The notes: generated from the sequence alone by a model not told the origin. Counted from the stretch's first letter, positions 38,030 to 49,685 are shown. The stretch: DNA of 64,000 nucleotides from Methylopila sp. M107 (GCF_000384475.1 NZ_ARWB01000001.1:3103039-3167038), one strand, 5' to 3'. Program-made: numbers and translations.

Positions 38030-38902
38030 ATGAGTGAAGTGAGGGCCAATCAAGCTGCTGACGCCGATCCACTCGAGCCGATAGAACGTGAGCGTTCTGA
38101 TTTCGTGCGGAACATGGTGCAGCGGCGTGAGCGCACCCCGATAAATCCGATAAGGGGGTCTAGCCCGACGCCAAAGCGTATCGTGCAATTCTGGGACGAT
38201 CTGCAGCGTCTACCTGAAGATGTCGAGAATTGCATGAATTCTTGGAGACAATTAGAACAGCAAGGTTTCACGCTGGAGGTTTTCGATAAGATTTCAGCTG
38301 GCGATTTTATTCGAAGTCGATTAGGGTCTCGTTATGAAGACGCGTTTAATGAGTGCTACCATCCGTCGATGATGTCGGACTATTTTCGTTATTCGTATGT
38401 TTTGGTGGAAGGTGGTTTTTATATAGATGCCGACGATGTCTACCACGGCACGCCAATCGAGCATCTTTTTAGAGATGGCCGGTTAAAGCTTCAACCGTTT
38501 TGCTACGACATCGCAACAGCCAAAATGGTGGCACCATCAATATTTACAGAACCTGGATCAAACCAAGCAGGTTGGATATTTTATTTCAATACAACACCTC
38601 TGATAGCGGCTCGCAATCATCCCATTGTTGAAAGAGCGTTGATAAACGCCACGGTTTCACTCGAAGCCGAGAAAGCGAACGGGCTCCCCGAGGTCCAAGC
38701 GACGACTGGACCAGGAAACCTCACTCGATCGGTGTTCGAAGTTATAAGAGAAGGATGTCCGCTCGAAGCGGTAATGGTCGCTCACGACTGGGAACAGACG
38801 TCCACGAGCCAGTGGCCGCTCAGTTACCGCAACGACTCAAGAAATTGGAGGCTCTCCAATCAGCGAGCGTACCGAGCAACGCCTGTCGCGGGCCCGCGAT
38901 GA
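38030..38902 (+). CDS. GT32-like glycosyltransferase (DXD sugar transferase)
   Basis: A 290-residue protein with the capsular-type/Och1-like GT32 core: KRIVQFWDD near the start, MMSDYFRYSYVLVEGGFYIDADD as the nucleotide-sugar/DXD motif (about residues 120-142), then a second conserved part around NTTPLIAARNHPIVERAL. GT32 enzymes move mannose, galactose or similar sugars from nucleotide donors. There is no signal peptide, so it works in the cytosol on a growing glycan. Its stop overlaps the next start (ATGA), so the next protein is translationally coupled. Codon use is far more A+T-rich than in core genes. Confidence 0.75.
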   Translation: MSEVRANQAADADPLEPIERERSDFVRNMVQRRERTPINPIRGSSPTPKRIVQFWDDLQRLPEDVENCMNSWRQLEQQGFTLEVFDKISAGDFIRSRLGSRYEDAFNECYHPSMMSDYFRYSYVLVEGGFYIDADDVYHGTPIEHLFRDGRLKLQPFCYDIATAKMVAPSIFTEPGSNQAGWIFYFNTTPLIAARNHPIVERALINATVSLEAEKANGLPEVQATTGPGNLTRSVFEVIREGCPLEAVMVAHDWEQTSTSQWPLSYRNDSRNWRLSNQRAYRATPVAGPR

Positions 38903-41118
38903 ATTTGGCCCGTACGCCGCTTGCCGCGCTTCAATTGATGTCTCGCCTAGGGCATAGCCTCCGCAGAATGCTTCCGAAGCAAACGTCAGAAGCTTTCGGG
39001 GCACAGCCGGCCTGCGGAAGGCCGTCAATCGCCAAGATTTACGTGATCAACTTAGATCGCCAGCCAGATCGATGGTTTCGCATCAAGAAGGAGCTTAGGC
39101 GCATACGGGATGGGAGAGGCAATGATCTTCTCAGCCTCACGGAACGACAAGTGGCAGTAGATGCAAGGCATTTTGATCAGGATTTTGTCAAAGACGAAGA
39201 CGTAGATCCATACTACACGTTAGCCGATCAGCTTTTTGTTGAGCCTCAGCCCCGTACTCTTCCCGCTAAGTTTGAGCTCGAAGCGCCGATCCGAATGAGT
39301 CGAGCAGAAGTCGCTGTTGCCAAATCGCACATCAACGTTTGGAAGCGAATTGCGCAAGGGTCAGAAGGATATGCTCTCATACTTGAGGATGACGTATGGT
39401 TTCATCCACGGCTCGCGCGACGTCTCGATCTTGCTTGGAAGGAGATTGTATCTAGGAGCGAAAATGATGAACCTGACGATGTAATCTACATTTCGTACAA
39501 GGAGGCGATGCATGGCGCGCCAAAATCTTTCATCTCAAAGCATGTATTCAGACCGGTGCGAGGGTTATGGTATTTATCGGGGTATATTCTTTCAAAGCAA
39601 GGCGCGGAAAAGCTTACAAATTTATTGCCTTGTCGCGGCCCAATCGATCTTTGGATGAACCATCAGTTCAATGCATTGAACGTATTGGCGACCAGACGCT
39701 CGATTGTCGAACAAATAACAGACGGAAGCTCATCCAACTCATATTCTATACTTCCAACCCTCTCTATGATCGGCGCGATAAACAGCGAGGGTGCGGCCCT
39801 TTTCAATCTACGCCCAACTCAACTGCCTGTGTTTGCATTCGGGCCGGCTAATTCGGGCCTGTCGTCCCTGGCAATGGCACTGTCCATGCTCGGATACCGA
39901 TGCTGCAGCGATCTCAACGAACTGCCGTTCCGCGAGACGGAGCGGCTTCGGGAAGGCAGTGTTGATCGTGTTTTCAATGCTTACGTCAATGTGGGCTGCC
40001 TTGAAGAAATCTGCGACGAGCTTCGCCTCAGCTATCCGAACGCTAAGTTTATAATAACCGCACAATTAGGCGATGTATCTAACCTCGCTATATCAAAACT
40101 TAGAGCTAAATTAGAGGGTGCAGACGTAATTGTATTTGACCCGTGTAGCATAAGTGCGTGGCGAACTCTCTGCGAGTATCTGAAATGCGCGCCCCCTCTA
40201 TGTCCATTTCCATCGGTTGATGATCTTGGGCAGCGGCTGACAGATCAAGTTGGTAGGGCGCCAGCCTCGGCCCAAAAGAGCTCAATGCCAAAGCAGGATC
40301 AGTCCCCATGGATTGTCGAGCGGGAGCGTCGCGACTGGCGTGGCATTCAGATCATGCCGCCGGCGCCTAAAGATAGGATGCGTTGGGTCGATGCTTCTAG
40401 CGAACTTGACCCACTGCGCTGGTCCGTCCGATCAGACACATTCCCTGGCAATTTAGCGCTGTTTCGCACCCGAAACGTCGAATTCAATGGCATCGATGGT
40501 GCGACGGTACATATTAGGCAGGAAAATCTTGGGGTTCGAAATTACAGTGCAGGCGCCATAAATAGTAATGATGAGTATCTATATGGGAGATTTGAATCAA
40601 TATTTCAAGCTTGCGGCGTGCCGGGAGTTGTTACTGGATTCTTTTTACACAGAAACTCACCACATCAAGAAATCGATATTGAGATTGCCGGCAGTGCGCC
40701 GGGTCGCTTATTGACTAATGTCTTCTATAATCCGGGAGATGTCGGCGCTCCGTTCGACTACGGCTATCGAGGTTCTCCAAGTTACATTGAGCTGGGTTTC
40801 GATGCTTCTAAAAGCATGCATAAGTATGTGATCGAATGGACGGCGTCCGAGATCCGATGGCTGGTGGATGACAAATTGATTCATCGGCGCGTGATTTGGG
40901 ATCCAACCCCAATTCCCCATCAGCCCATGAAATTACACTTTAACACTTGGCCCTCTCGCTCCACTCAGCTTGCGGGCCGTCTCGACACTCGCTTACTGCC
41001 AACCATGACCCACGTGCGATCGATACGAGCAAGTGTGTACGACCTAACCGCGCTTCAGGACGAAGCTACGATGCCCCCAAGCTCGGACCGCCCGGCCTTA
41101 AGCGGAGCTTCTTTGTGA
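38899..41118 (+). CDS. Three-part glycan protein: GT25 glycosyltransferase, sulfotransferase-like domain, GH16 domain
   Basis: A 739-residue fusion. Residues about 45-270 are a GT25-type glycosyltransferase (IYVINLDRQPDRW, SRAEVAVAKSHINVWKRI, ALILEDDVWF as the acidic metal site). Residues about 300-440 resemble the start of Sulfotransfer_4 proteins (VFAFGPANSGLSSLAMALSMLGY), but the phosphate-binding loop lacks the usual Arg/Lys, so it may be inactive. Residues about 490-710 are GH16-like with the catalytic box Glu591-Ile-Asp593-Ile-Glu595 and FHLHRN-like strands in front. There is no signal peptide, which is odd for GH16, usually secreted. Both ends overlap neighbours by four bases. I have not met this domain order before. 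Confidence 0.7.
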   Translation: MNLARTPLAALQLMSRLGHSLRRMLPKQTSEAFGAQPACGRPSIAKIYVINLDRQPDRWFRIKKELRRIRDGRGNDLLSLTERQVAVDARHFDQDFVKDEDVDPYYTLADQLFVEPQPRTLPAKFELEAPIRMSRAEVAVAKSHINVWKRIAQGSEGYALILEDDVWFHPRLARRLDLAWKEIVSRSENDEPDDVIYISYKEAMHGAPKSFISKHVFRPVRGLWYLSGYILSKQGAEKLTNLLPCRGPIDLWMNHQFNALNVLATRRSIVEQITDGSSSNSYSILPTLSMIGAINSEGAALFNLRPTQLPVFAFGPANSGLSSLAMALSMLGYRCCSDLNELPFRETERLREGSVDRVFNAYVNVGCLEEICDELRLSYPNAKFIITAQLGDVSNLAISKLRAKLEGADVIVFDPCSISAWRTLCEYLKCAPPLCPFPSVDDLGQRLTDQVGRAPASAQKSSMPKQDQSPWIVERERRDWRGIQIMPPAPKDRMRWVDASSELDPLRWSVRSDTFPGNLALFRTRNVEFNGIDGATVHIRQENLGVRNYSAGAINSNDEYLYGRFESIFQACGVPGVVTGFFLHRNSPHQEIDIEIAGSAPGRLLTNVFYNPGDVGAPFDYGYRGSPSYIELGFDASKSMHKYVIEWTASEIRWLVDDKLIHRRVIWDPTPIPHQPMKLHFNTWPSRSTQLAGRLDTRLLPTMTHVRSIRASVYDLTALQDEATMPPSSDRPALSGASL

Positions 41119-42719
41119 AAATACTATCCTTCAATCCCGGTCACGATGGCGCCTTCGCCTATCTTGAAGACCGGCGTTTGGTGTTTTCTTTTGAGGCTGA
41201 GAAAAGTTCAAACTACAGACATTCGCCAATAAACGTCCCCGATGCGTTCGAAGCGCTTGCTGAGCTACAAGAGATCCCCGACGTCTTATGTAGAGGCGGC
41301 TGGTGGCCGGGTAGCGCCCCACATGGGCGCGAAGCAATGTCGACATACCATGGTCATAGTAGCGATGAGTTGATCGTCGGCAAAAGAAGTTTTCTTGGAA
41401 AGGAAGTTGAATATTTTTCTTCGTCTCACGAGCGATCGCACCTTTTATGCGCATTTGGGATGTCTGAGCTGCCTAAGGGAACACCGTGCTACGCTTTACT
41501 TTGGGAAGGTATTATCGGTGCATTTTACGAATTTGACGCAGATTTAAGAATCAAGAAAATAGCTGATGTGATGCCTGAGCCTGGCCACCGCTATGCATTG
41601 CTTTATGCATTAGCAGACCCAACTTTTGACAAAAGCACTGCGGAATTTTCCCGCTTGTCTGATGCCGGCAAGTTAATGGCACTAGCCTCTTTCTCAGAAA
41701 GAAAATTGCCGACAAGCGACGAAGAAGCGGTTATATCATTCCTATTCCAGGACATCGCTCATATTACCCCTCGTGCTTGCAGTGCACTGAAGGAGTCGCC
41801 GTATTACAACGTAGGTCTCGATGATCCAGAATTTCGGAATTTCGCAGGTATATTCAGCGACCGATTGTTTGACCGCTTCCATCGGTTTGCAGAAAAAAAT
41901 CTAAAACGGGGAATGCCACTGCTGATAGTGGGAGGGTGCGGTCTTAATTGCGATTGGAATACTAAGTGGAAAAAGACCGCCTTATTTAGTGACGTATTTG
42001 TACCTCCGGTCGCTAATGACTCGGGGTCTGCTATTGGCACTGCCATTGATGCGCAATTTTATTTTACCGGAGATCCGAAGATTTCTTGGGATGTATACTC
42101 TGGAAAGAAATTCGATTTCGGTGGGACTGTCGATATGTGTGACTTTGATAATTTGGGATCGAGCGTAACGACTGTTTCCGAAATGTTGGCCAGCGATCTA
42201 ATATTGGGCTGGGTTAGCAGCCGATGTGAGATTGGGCCGCGCGCTTTAGGCAATCGGTCTATTTTAGCGGCGCCTTTTAGAGCCACTACCAGAGAGCGGT
42301 TGAATATTATCAAGCAGAGAGAACAGTTCCGTCCAATAGCTCCTGTATGCTTGGAAGCTGATGCTGCGCAATGGTTTGGCTGCAGTGAACCAAGCCCATT
42401 CATGCTTTACACCCACCAAGTCTCCACTAACGAGCTTAAAGCAGTTACGCATGTGAATCAAACTGCACGAATTCAGACGGTATCGGCGTTAAGCAACCCT
42501 CCACTGTTTGATCTGCTGACTGCGTTTAAAGCGCTGACAGGGTACGGGGTGCTGTGCAATACATCTCTTAATTTCAAGCACAAAGGTTTTATCAATTCGA
42601 TTTCAGAACTGTCTGCTTACTCCATGGACCATCAGTTAGATGGGTTTGTAATTGATGGAAAAATATACATGCGAAAATCGTCGGGTGGATACCAAAAGTT
42701 TCTGAAGGACTCACATTGA
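41115..42719 (+). CDS. Carbamoyltransferase of the NodU/TobZ/CmcH family
   Basis: A 534-residue enzyme that activates carbamoyl phosphate and carbamoylates a hydroxyl group, as NodU does on Nod-factor sugars. The N-terminal ASKHA/Kae1-like start is VKILSFNPGHDGAFAYLED, the metal-site His is in SSHERSHLLCAF, LLIVGGCGLNCDWN is the nucleotide site, and the C-terminal domain shows CEIGPRALGNRSIL, REQFRPIAPVCLE and YGVLCNTSLNFKHKGF. The start is GTG 41115, overlapping the previous stop (GTGA) and preceded by GCGGAG. The likely substrate is the sugar added by the two upstream glycosyltransferases; that link is inference. Confidence 0.82.
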   Translation: MKILSFNPGHDGAFAYLEDRRLVFSFEAEKSSNYRHSPINVPDAFEALAELQEIPDVLCRGGWWPGSAPHGREAMSTYHGHSSDELIVGKRSFLGKEVEYFSSSHERSHLLCAFGMSELPKGTPCYALLWEGIIGAFYEFDADLRIKKIADVMPEPGHRYALLYALADPTFDKSTAEFSRLSDAGKLMALASFSERKLPTSDEEAVISFLFQDIAHITPRACSALKESPYYNVGLDDPEFRNFAGIFSDRLFDRFHRFAEKNLKRGMPLLIVGGCGLNCDWNTKWKKTALFSDVFVPPVANDSGSAIGTAIDAQFYFTGDPKISWDVYSGKKFDFGGTVDMCDFDNLGSSVTTVSEMLASDLILGWVSSRCEIGPRALGNRSILAAPFRATTRERLNIIKQREQFRPIAPVCLEADAAQWFGCSEPSPFMLYTHQVSTNELKAVTHVNQTARIQTVSALSNPPLFDLLTAFKALTGYGVLCNTSLNFKHKGFINSISELSAYSMDHQLDGFVIDGKIYMRKSSGGYQKFLKDSH

Positions 42720-42871
42720 GTTCCGACGCCAACGTTTCTTTGGCGAGCTAGGTCGAGCGCGGGTGTCCAAAATGTCCGTTTTCTAGCGAGACTACAATGC
42801 CCGCTTCTGGCGCGTCGCTGAACGATTGCGGGTGTATGATCAGGTTGAGGGGCTGCCTCTAGGAGGGGGCA

Positions 42872-43498
42872 ATGCGCCAGCCCGACTTGTTCCGCTTACC
42901 CCAGAAGCCATGGAACGCCGGTCGTCTCATCGGACCCAAAGCGCCGTTGAAGCCGAAGCACATTTGGGCGATCCGTCAGCAGTTGAAGACCAACGCTCAG
43001 GTCCGCGACCTTGCGATGTTCAACTGCGCCCTCGACGCAAAGCTGCGCGGATGCGACTTGGTCAAACTCCGAATCAGCGACGTGGCCATGGGCGGATCGA
43101 TCCGCCTGAGGTCGACGGTCATGCAGCAGAAGACCGGCCGACCGGTCCCATTCGAGATCACCGAGCCTGCGAGAGACGCGCTCGCGGCTTGGCTCCGAGT
43201 GAGGGGTGGTCGACCGGGTGACTGGCTGTTCCCAAGCCGGAGCGTGCCAGGCCAGCATATCGGAACGCGCCAGTACGCTCGGTTGGTCGACAAGTGGGTT
43301 TGTATGATTGACCTTGAGCCAACGGCCTATGGCACGCACAGCCTGCGCCGCACGAAGGTGTCGCTGATCTACAAGAAGACCGGCAACTTGAGGGCGTGCC
43401 AGTTGCTCCTGGGGCATGGAAAGCTCGAGAGCACGGTTCGCTACCTTGGCATCGAGGTCGACGACGCTCTGGCGCTGTCTGAGCAACTCGAGATTTGA
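42872..43498 (+). CDS. Small tyrosine recombinase (catalytic domain only)
   Basis: A 208-residue phage-integrase-type protein beginning at ATG 42872 with an excellent AGGAGGGGG ribosome site. It has the catalytic Arg (AKLRGCDLVKLRISDV), the Lys in QQKTGRPVPFEI, His-Ser-Leu-Arg-Arg (THSLRRTKVS), the second His in LLGHGKLESTVRYLGI and the Tyr in the same stretch. It lacks a full core-binding domain, having only about 45 residues in front. Such short recombinases occur on plasmids and islands of proteobacteria. It may act with the integrase at 32541 or mark a second element. Confidence 0.83.
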   Translation: MRQPDLFRLPQKPWNAGRLIGPKAPLKPKHIWAIRQQLKTNAQVRDLAMFNCALDAKLRGCDLVKLRISDVAMGGSIRLRSTVMQQKTGRPVPFEITEPARDALAAWLRVRGGRPGDWLFPSRSVPGQHIGTRQYARLVDKWVCMIDLEPTAYGTHSLRRTKVSLIYKKTGNLRACQLLLGHGKLESTVRYLGIEVDDALALSEQLEI

Positions 43499-43593
43499 GC
43501 CCCAGAAGCAGGACCGACGACTTTAAGCGACGGATGGTGCCCCAGGAGCAATGTCCACTTCCGACATTTGCGAGACGATCCAACCGTTCGATG

Positions 43594-43619
43594 TCAGCGG
43601 CGGCGCAAGTGGCCGCTGA
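43594..43619. repeat. Hairpin after the small recombinase gene
   Basis: TCAGCGGC (43594-43601) and GCCGCTGA (43612-43619) with a 10-base loop. There is no T run. It lies about 95 bases after the stop and near the right side of the island. Confidence 0.45.
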
Positions 43620-43763
43620 CCCTCAGCTGACCCTGACGAGGTCGCGCAAAGTGGCTTCGAGATCAAATCCCGCTGACCCAACGATGGATGCATTGAGAAG
43701 CGAGACGGGAACGTTCGGAACGCGCGTCCGTTGCAGAAAGTCCGACGCCGCGAAGATGTTCTT

Positions 43764-44069
43764 ATGACACGACTGCCAAGGGTTGCGGCCGCTTATCTCG
43801 CCGTCGCTTTGATCGCAGGCGTCGGCCCGGCCTTGGCGGGTGGTGGGCCCGTCGATCCAGACCGCGGCGCCGGCACGTCCGGTAAGAGCGACGGCAGTGG
43901 GATGGGGCAAGACAACACCGAGTCCGGCAAAGCCAAGGGGCCAGGCGACAAGCCGCAAGCCCTGCCGGAGGCAGCGGACCGCAAGGCGTCGCCGACGGAT
44001 ACGCCGCCGGTTTCGCCGAAAAATTGCGACGACGGCACGCCCCCGGTTTCCGGTTCCTGCCAGAAATAA
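43764..44069 (+). CDS. Small exported protein, Gly/Asp/Pro-rich, unknown function
   Basis: A 101-residue protein. Residues 1-25 are a signal peptide (LPRVAAAYLAVALIAGVGPALAGG), so the mature part is in the periplasm or outside. The mature chain is low-complexity and hydrophilic with two Cys near the end (NCDDGTPPVSGSCQK), which could form a disulfide. No family is recognised. The base composition is core-like again, so the island probably ends before it. It converges with the GH13 gene, with only 12 bases between. Confidence 0.6.
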   Translation: MTRLPRVAAAYLAVALIAGVGPALAGGGPVDPDRGAGTSGKSDGSGMGQDNTESGKAKGPGDKPQALPEAADRKASPTDTPPVSPKNCDDGTPPVSGSCQK

Positions 44070-44081
44070 CGGAATTCCAAG

Positions 44082-45667
<1,586 letters not shown>

Positions 45668-45671
<4 letters not shown>

Positions 45672-47333
45672 GCCTCGCTCCGCTTCAGGATGTCGTCGAG
45701 CCCGCCGAGCCGGAACCAGCGATAGCCGTAGCCCTCCAGCACGACATGATGACGACCGTCGGGACCGGGTTCGCTGTGGTTCTCGTCGAGGAGGTTCGAG
45801 AGCGTCGCGGGCGCGTCGTCGGTCCCGCCTGCGCGGAATGCGACCTCCTTCGGCTCGACGTCGAAATTGTGCAGGAACACCACGACGTTTTCGCGCCATT
45901 CGTAGCGCAGCGCGAGCACGGCGGGGTCTTTGACCGGCAGGACGCGATACTCGCCCCAGCCGATCTCCGGCACCTCCTGCCGCATCCGGATGATGCGCTC
46001 CATCCAGTTCAGCAGCGATTGCGGGTCGCGGCGCTGATCGGCGACGTTGACGGTCTCGAAGCCGAAGGCGCCGCCGGAGATTGCGGGCAGGTAGGTCTTC
46101 TCCGCGGTCGAGAAGCCGCCGTTCTCGCGGTTGCTCCACTGCATCGGGGTGCGCGCGCAGTAGCGCTCGGGGAGTTTTAAGTCGTCGCCCATGGCGATCT
46201 CGTCGCCGTAGCGCATCACTGGCGTGCCGGGCAAAGTGAACATCAGGCTGTAGGCCAGCTCCAGCCGCCGCCGGTCGGCCTTCAGCATCGGGGCGAGACG
46301 CCGCCGGATGCCGCGGTCGTAGAGCTGCATCGCCTTTTCGGGTCCGAATTCGTCGAACACCCTCTGGCGCTGCTCCGGCTCGAGCCGGCCGAGGTCGAGC
46401 TCGTCGTGGTTGCGCAGGAACAGGCCCCACTGCGCGGTCGGATAGGCGGTCTTCGTCTCGTTCAGGCCTTTGGCGAGCGGGCCGCTCGCCGGACGCCAGC
46501 GCATAGAACAGGCGCTGGTTGACGTGAAAGTTGAACATCATCTGCAGGCGGTCGCCGTCGTCGCCGAAATATTTCATAGCCTCCTTCGGGACGATGTTGG
46601 CTTCGCCGAGGATCACGCTGTCGCCCTTGCGCCACTGCAGGAATTCGCGAAACGAGCGCAGCATCGCGAAGTCGGACGGCGGCTCGAGACCGACGTCGGG
46701 TCCCTTTTCGGCGATCACGAACGGCACCGCGTCCATCCGGAAGCCCGAGACTCCGAGCTGGATCCAGAACCCCATGATCTTCAACAACTCGGCCTGCACG
46801 AGCGGGTTGGCCGTATTGAGGTCTGGCTGAAAATCGTAGAAGCGGTGGAAGTAGTAGGCCTTGGCGGCCTCGTCATAGGTCCAGGTCGTGGTCTGGACGC
46901 CTGGAAACACCATGCCCTTGTCGGCGTTCTTGGGCTTTTTCTTCGACCAGACGTACCAGTCGCGATAGGGCGACTTCGGGTCCGACCGGGCGGACTTGAA
47001 CCAGGGGTGCTGGTCGGAGGTGTGGTTGACCACGAGGTCGATCAGTACCCGCATGCCGCGCTGTTTGCAGCCATGGGTGAACTCGACAAAGTCGCCGAGC
47101 GTTCCAAAGCGCTCGTCGACATTGTAGTAGTCGGAGACGTCGTAGCCGTCGTCGCGGCCGGGCGAGGCCTGGAACGGCATCAGCCAGATCGCGGTGACGC
47201 CGAGCCCGTGGAGATAGTCGAGCCGGCGGGTCAGTCCGCGGAAATCGCCGACCCCGTCGCCGTCGGAATCCATGAAGCTCTCGACCGCCACGCAGTAGAC
47301 GACCGCGTTCTTGTACCAGAGGTCAGTGATCAT
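45668..47333 (-). pseudogene. Trehalose-synthase-like GH13 gene with a one-base frameshift
   Basis: Two frames together encode about 554 residues of a TreS-like GH13 protein. The first part (from ATG 47333) has [20 protein letters not shown], Asp in GFRMDAVPFV and Glu in ILGEANIVP. The second part holds the third acidic residue (LRNHDELDLGRL) and the C-terminal beta domain. They join at LFYALASGERP / PLAKGLNETK: removing one base from the GGG run at 46479-46481 (CCC on the coding strand) restores a continuous ASGERPLAKGL reading. The lesion splits the catalytic triad, so the gene is inactive unless this is a sequencing error. It has no C-terminal maltokinase domain. Confidence 0.75.
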
Positions 47334-47437
47334 CCGTCTGCGCCCCCAACGCTCTCGCGAGGGTCGAACGTGGCGCGCGGCCGGACGTTCCTCATGCGGC
47401 GCGGCGCGTCATGCCGCAGGCGCCGCGGAGCCGATGA

Positions 47438-49672
47438 TCAAAGCAGCTTGTCGATCGTGATCGGCAGTTCCCGCACGCGCTTGCCCGTTGCGTGGAAGAC
47501 CGCGTTCGCGACCGCGGCGGCGGCGCCCACGATGCCGATCTCGCCGAGCCCCTTCACGCCGAGCGGGTTCGCCTTGTCGTCCTCGTCCACGAAGATCACG
47601 TCGATGTTCTGAATGTCGGCGTGCGCCGGCACGTGATACTCACCGAGATTGGCATTCATCACGCGGCCGAGCCGCTTGTCCCACTTGGTCTCCTCGTGGA
47701 GCGCCATGCCGATGCCCATCACGACGCCGCCGAGGATCTGGCTTCGGGCGGTTGCGAGGTTGAGGATCTTGCCGGCAGCGATCGCGCTGACGATGCGCGT
47801 GACGCGCACGACCCCAAGGTCCTCGTCGACCTTGACCTCTGCGAACACTGCAGAGTGCGTGTAGGACGCGTATTTGTCCGCGAAGTCTTCGTCGGGCTTG
47901 AACATGCCCTCGGCCTTCACCTTCGCGCCGCCAGACGCCCGAACGGCGTCCCCGTAGGTCACAAATTTCTCTTCGTCTGAGACGAGCGAGATCCGGCCGT
48001 TGGCGAAGATCACGTGGTCGAGGGCGGCGTTGGCGAGCGGGGAGCCGTCGATCCCGCGAGCGGCTTTCAGCAGCTCTTCCTTGAGAGCCGCACACGCAAC
48101 CCGCACCGCATTGCCGGCCGAAGCCGCGCCCCATGAGCCGCCCTCCGGCGGCGCCATCGGGAGCGATGTGTCGCCGACCAGCGTCGTGACGTCGTCGATG
48201 TCGACCGCGAGCGCGTCGGCCCCGATCTGGGCGAGGATCGTGTACATGCCGGTGCCGATGTCGGCGGTGCCGCACGCGACCTCGAGCTTGCCGTCCGCCG
48301 AGAGAGTCGCCCGTGCGCCGTGCGGCTGCATCATCGCCTCCCAGCAGCCGGTCGCCATCCCGAAACCGACGAGTTCCCTGCCGTCGCGCATCGAGCGCGG
48401 CGTCGGATCGCGATCCTTCCAGCCGAACCGCTCTGCACCCCGTTCGTAGGCCGCCTTCAGCTCCTTGGACGAGAACGGCTTGTCATCATTCTCGTCCATG
48501 TCGGCGTAGTTCTTGAGCCGCAGCTCAATCGGGTCCATGCCGAGCGTGTAGGACAGCTCATCCATCGCGACCTCGAGCGCATACACGCCAAGCGCGGCGC
48601 CTGGCGCGCGCATGTCGGACGGCGTCGAGGTGTCGACTTTCGCAAGCTCGTATTTGAGGGTGACGTTGGGACAGTCGTAGATCAGGCCCGACCAGTTCAC
48701 GGTCGGCTCCTGATAGTCCTCATATTGCGATGTCGCCTGGATGGCGTGGTGGCTGATCGATGTCAGCGAGCCGTCTTGTTTCGCCGACAGAGCCACCGTC
48801 TGCAGTACATCCGGTCGCCAGCCCATCGTGTACATTTGGCCGCGGGTCAGCACGAGGCGCACCGAGCGCTCGAGCTTGATCGCCGTCATGGTGGCGAGCA
48901 GCAGGTCGTAATGCGGCCGCAGCGCCATGCCGAAGGCGCCGCCGACATACGGCGCGTTCACGGTGACCTTCTCGGGATCGAGGCTTAGGACCGCGCAGAT
49001 ATAGGTCTTTGGGTTGTTCACACCTTGCGTCTTGGTGTGGATCGTCAGCGCTCCGTCGCCCTCCCAGATGACGGTCGTCGCCATCAGCTCCATCGGATTG
49101 TGATGCTCCGGGGCGATCCGGTAGTCGTGTCGGAGCTTGATCTCCGCGCCCGCGAACGTCGCTTCGGCGTCGCCGCGCGGCGGCGGGGGCGGGGGGATGC
49201 CGTTGCGCGGCTCGAACGTATCGTAGGCCTCGCCGCGCGCATCCGCGACGTCGACGGTCGGAGTCTCGGCTTCAAATTCGGCCGTTACCAGCGAGGCCGC
49301 ATAGCGCGCGTTTTCATGCGTGTCCGCGACCACCAGCGCGATCGCCTGGCCGCTATAGACCACGCGATCGTCCTTGAGCGGCCGGAACGGGCTTCCGGGG
49401 ACCGCGACCATGTCCTTGAGATAAGGTTCGTCGCTCTCCGGAAGCTCCGGGCGATTGTGATGCGTCAGGACGTCGATGACGCCCGGGGCGGATTTCGCGG
49501 CCGACACGTCGATCGAGACGATGCGTCCCTTGGCGATAGTGGCCGGGACCGCGACGGCGTAGACCATGTCGTCGGCGAAAAACTCCGCGGCGTACTTCGC
49601 GCGGCCGGTGACCTTCAGCGCGCCGTCGACGCGCGGCTGCGCGCTGCCGACGTAAGGGTGGACGTTCGACAT
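47438..49672 (-). CDS. PaoC-like molybdopterin-binding subunit of an aldehyde oxidoreductase
   Basis: A 744-residue large subunit of the xanthine dehydrogenase/aldehyde oxidase family. It starts with GSAQPRVDGALKVTGRAKYAAEF, has the molybdopterin-contact APYVGGAFGMALRPHYD and the MRAPGAALGVYALE segments, and ends with the catalytic Glu in GVKGLGEIGIVGAAAAVANA. With the two smaller subunits encoded just upstream it should form a PaoABC-type enzyme oxidising aldehydes. No Tat signal is seen on this subunit. It lies 13 bases after the FAD subunit. Confidence 0.88.
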   Translation of the reverse strand: MSNVHPYVGSAQPRVDGALKVTGRAKYAAEFFADDMVYAVAVPATIAKGRIVSIDVSAAKSAPGVIDVLTHHNRPELPESDEPYLKDMVAVPGSPFRPLKDDRVVYSGQAIALVVADTHENARYAASLVTAEFEAETPTVDVADARGEAYDTFEPRNGIPPPPPPRGDAEATFAGAEIKLRHDYRIAPEHHNPMELMATTVIWEGDGALTIHTKTQGVNNPKTYICAVLSLDPEKVTVNAPYVGGAFGMALRPHYDLLLATMTAIKLERSVRLVLTRGQMYTMGWRPDVLQTVALSAKQDGSLTSISHHAIQATSQYEDYQEPTVNWSGLIYDCPNVTLKYELAKVDTSTPSDMRAPGAALGVYALEVAMDELSYTLGMDPIELRLKNYADMDENDDKPFSSKELKAAYERGAERFGWKDRDPTPRSMRDGRELVGFGMATGCWEAMMQPHGARATLSADGKLEVACGTADIGTGMYTILAQIGADALAVDIDDVTTLVGDTSLPMAPPEGGSWGAASAGNAVRVACAALKEELLKAARGIDGSPLANAALDHVIFANGRISLVSDEEKFVTYGDAVRASGGAKVKAEGMFKPDEDFADKYASYTHSAVFAEVKVDEDLGVVRVTRIVSAIAAGKILNLATARSQILGGVVMGIGMALHEETKWDKRLGRVMNANLGEYHVPAHADIQNIDVIFVDEDDKANPLGVKGLGEIGIVGAAAAVANAVFHATGKRVRELPITIDKLL

Positions 49673-49685
49673 CTTTTCGCGCTCC

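Noticed and set aside
42826-43221. Alternative Arg-rich frame over the small recombinase
   Set aside because: Arg/Gly/Pro-rich out-of-frame translation of a high-GC gene; the recombinase frame has all catalytic residues and a strong ribosome site.
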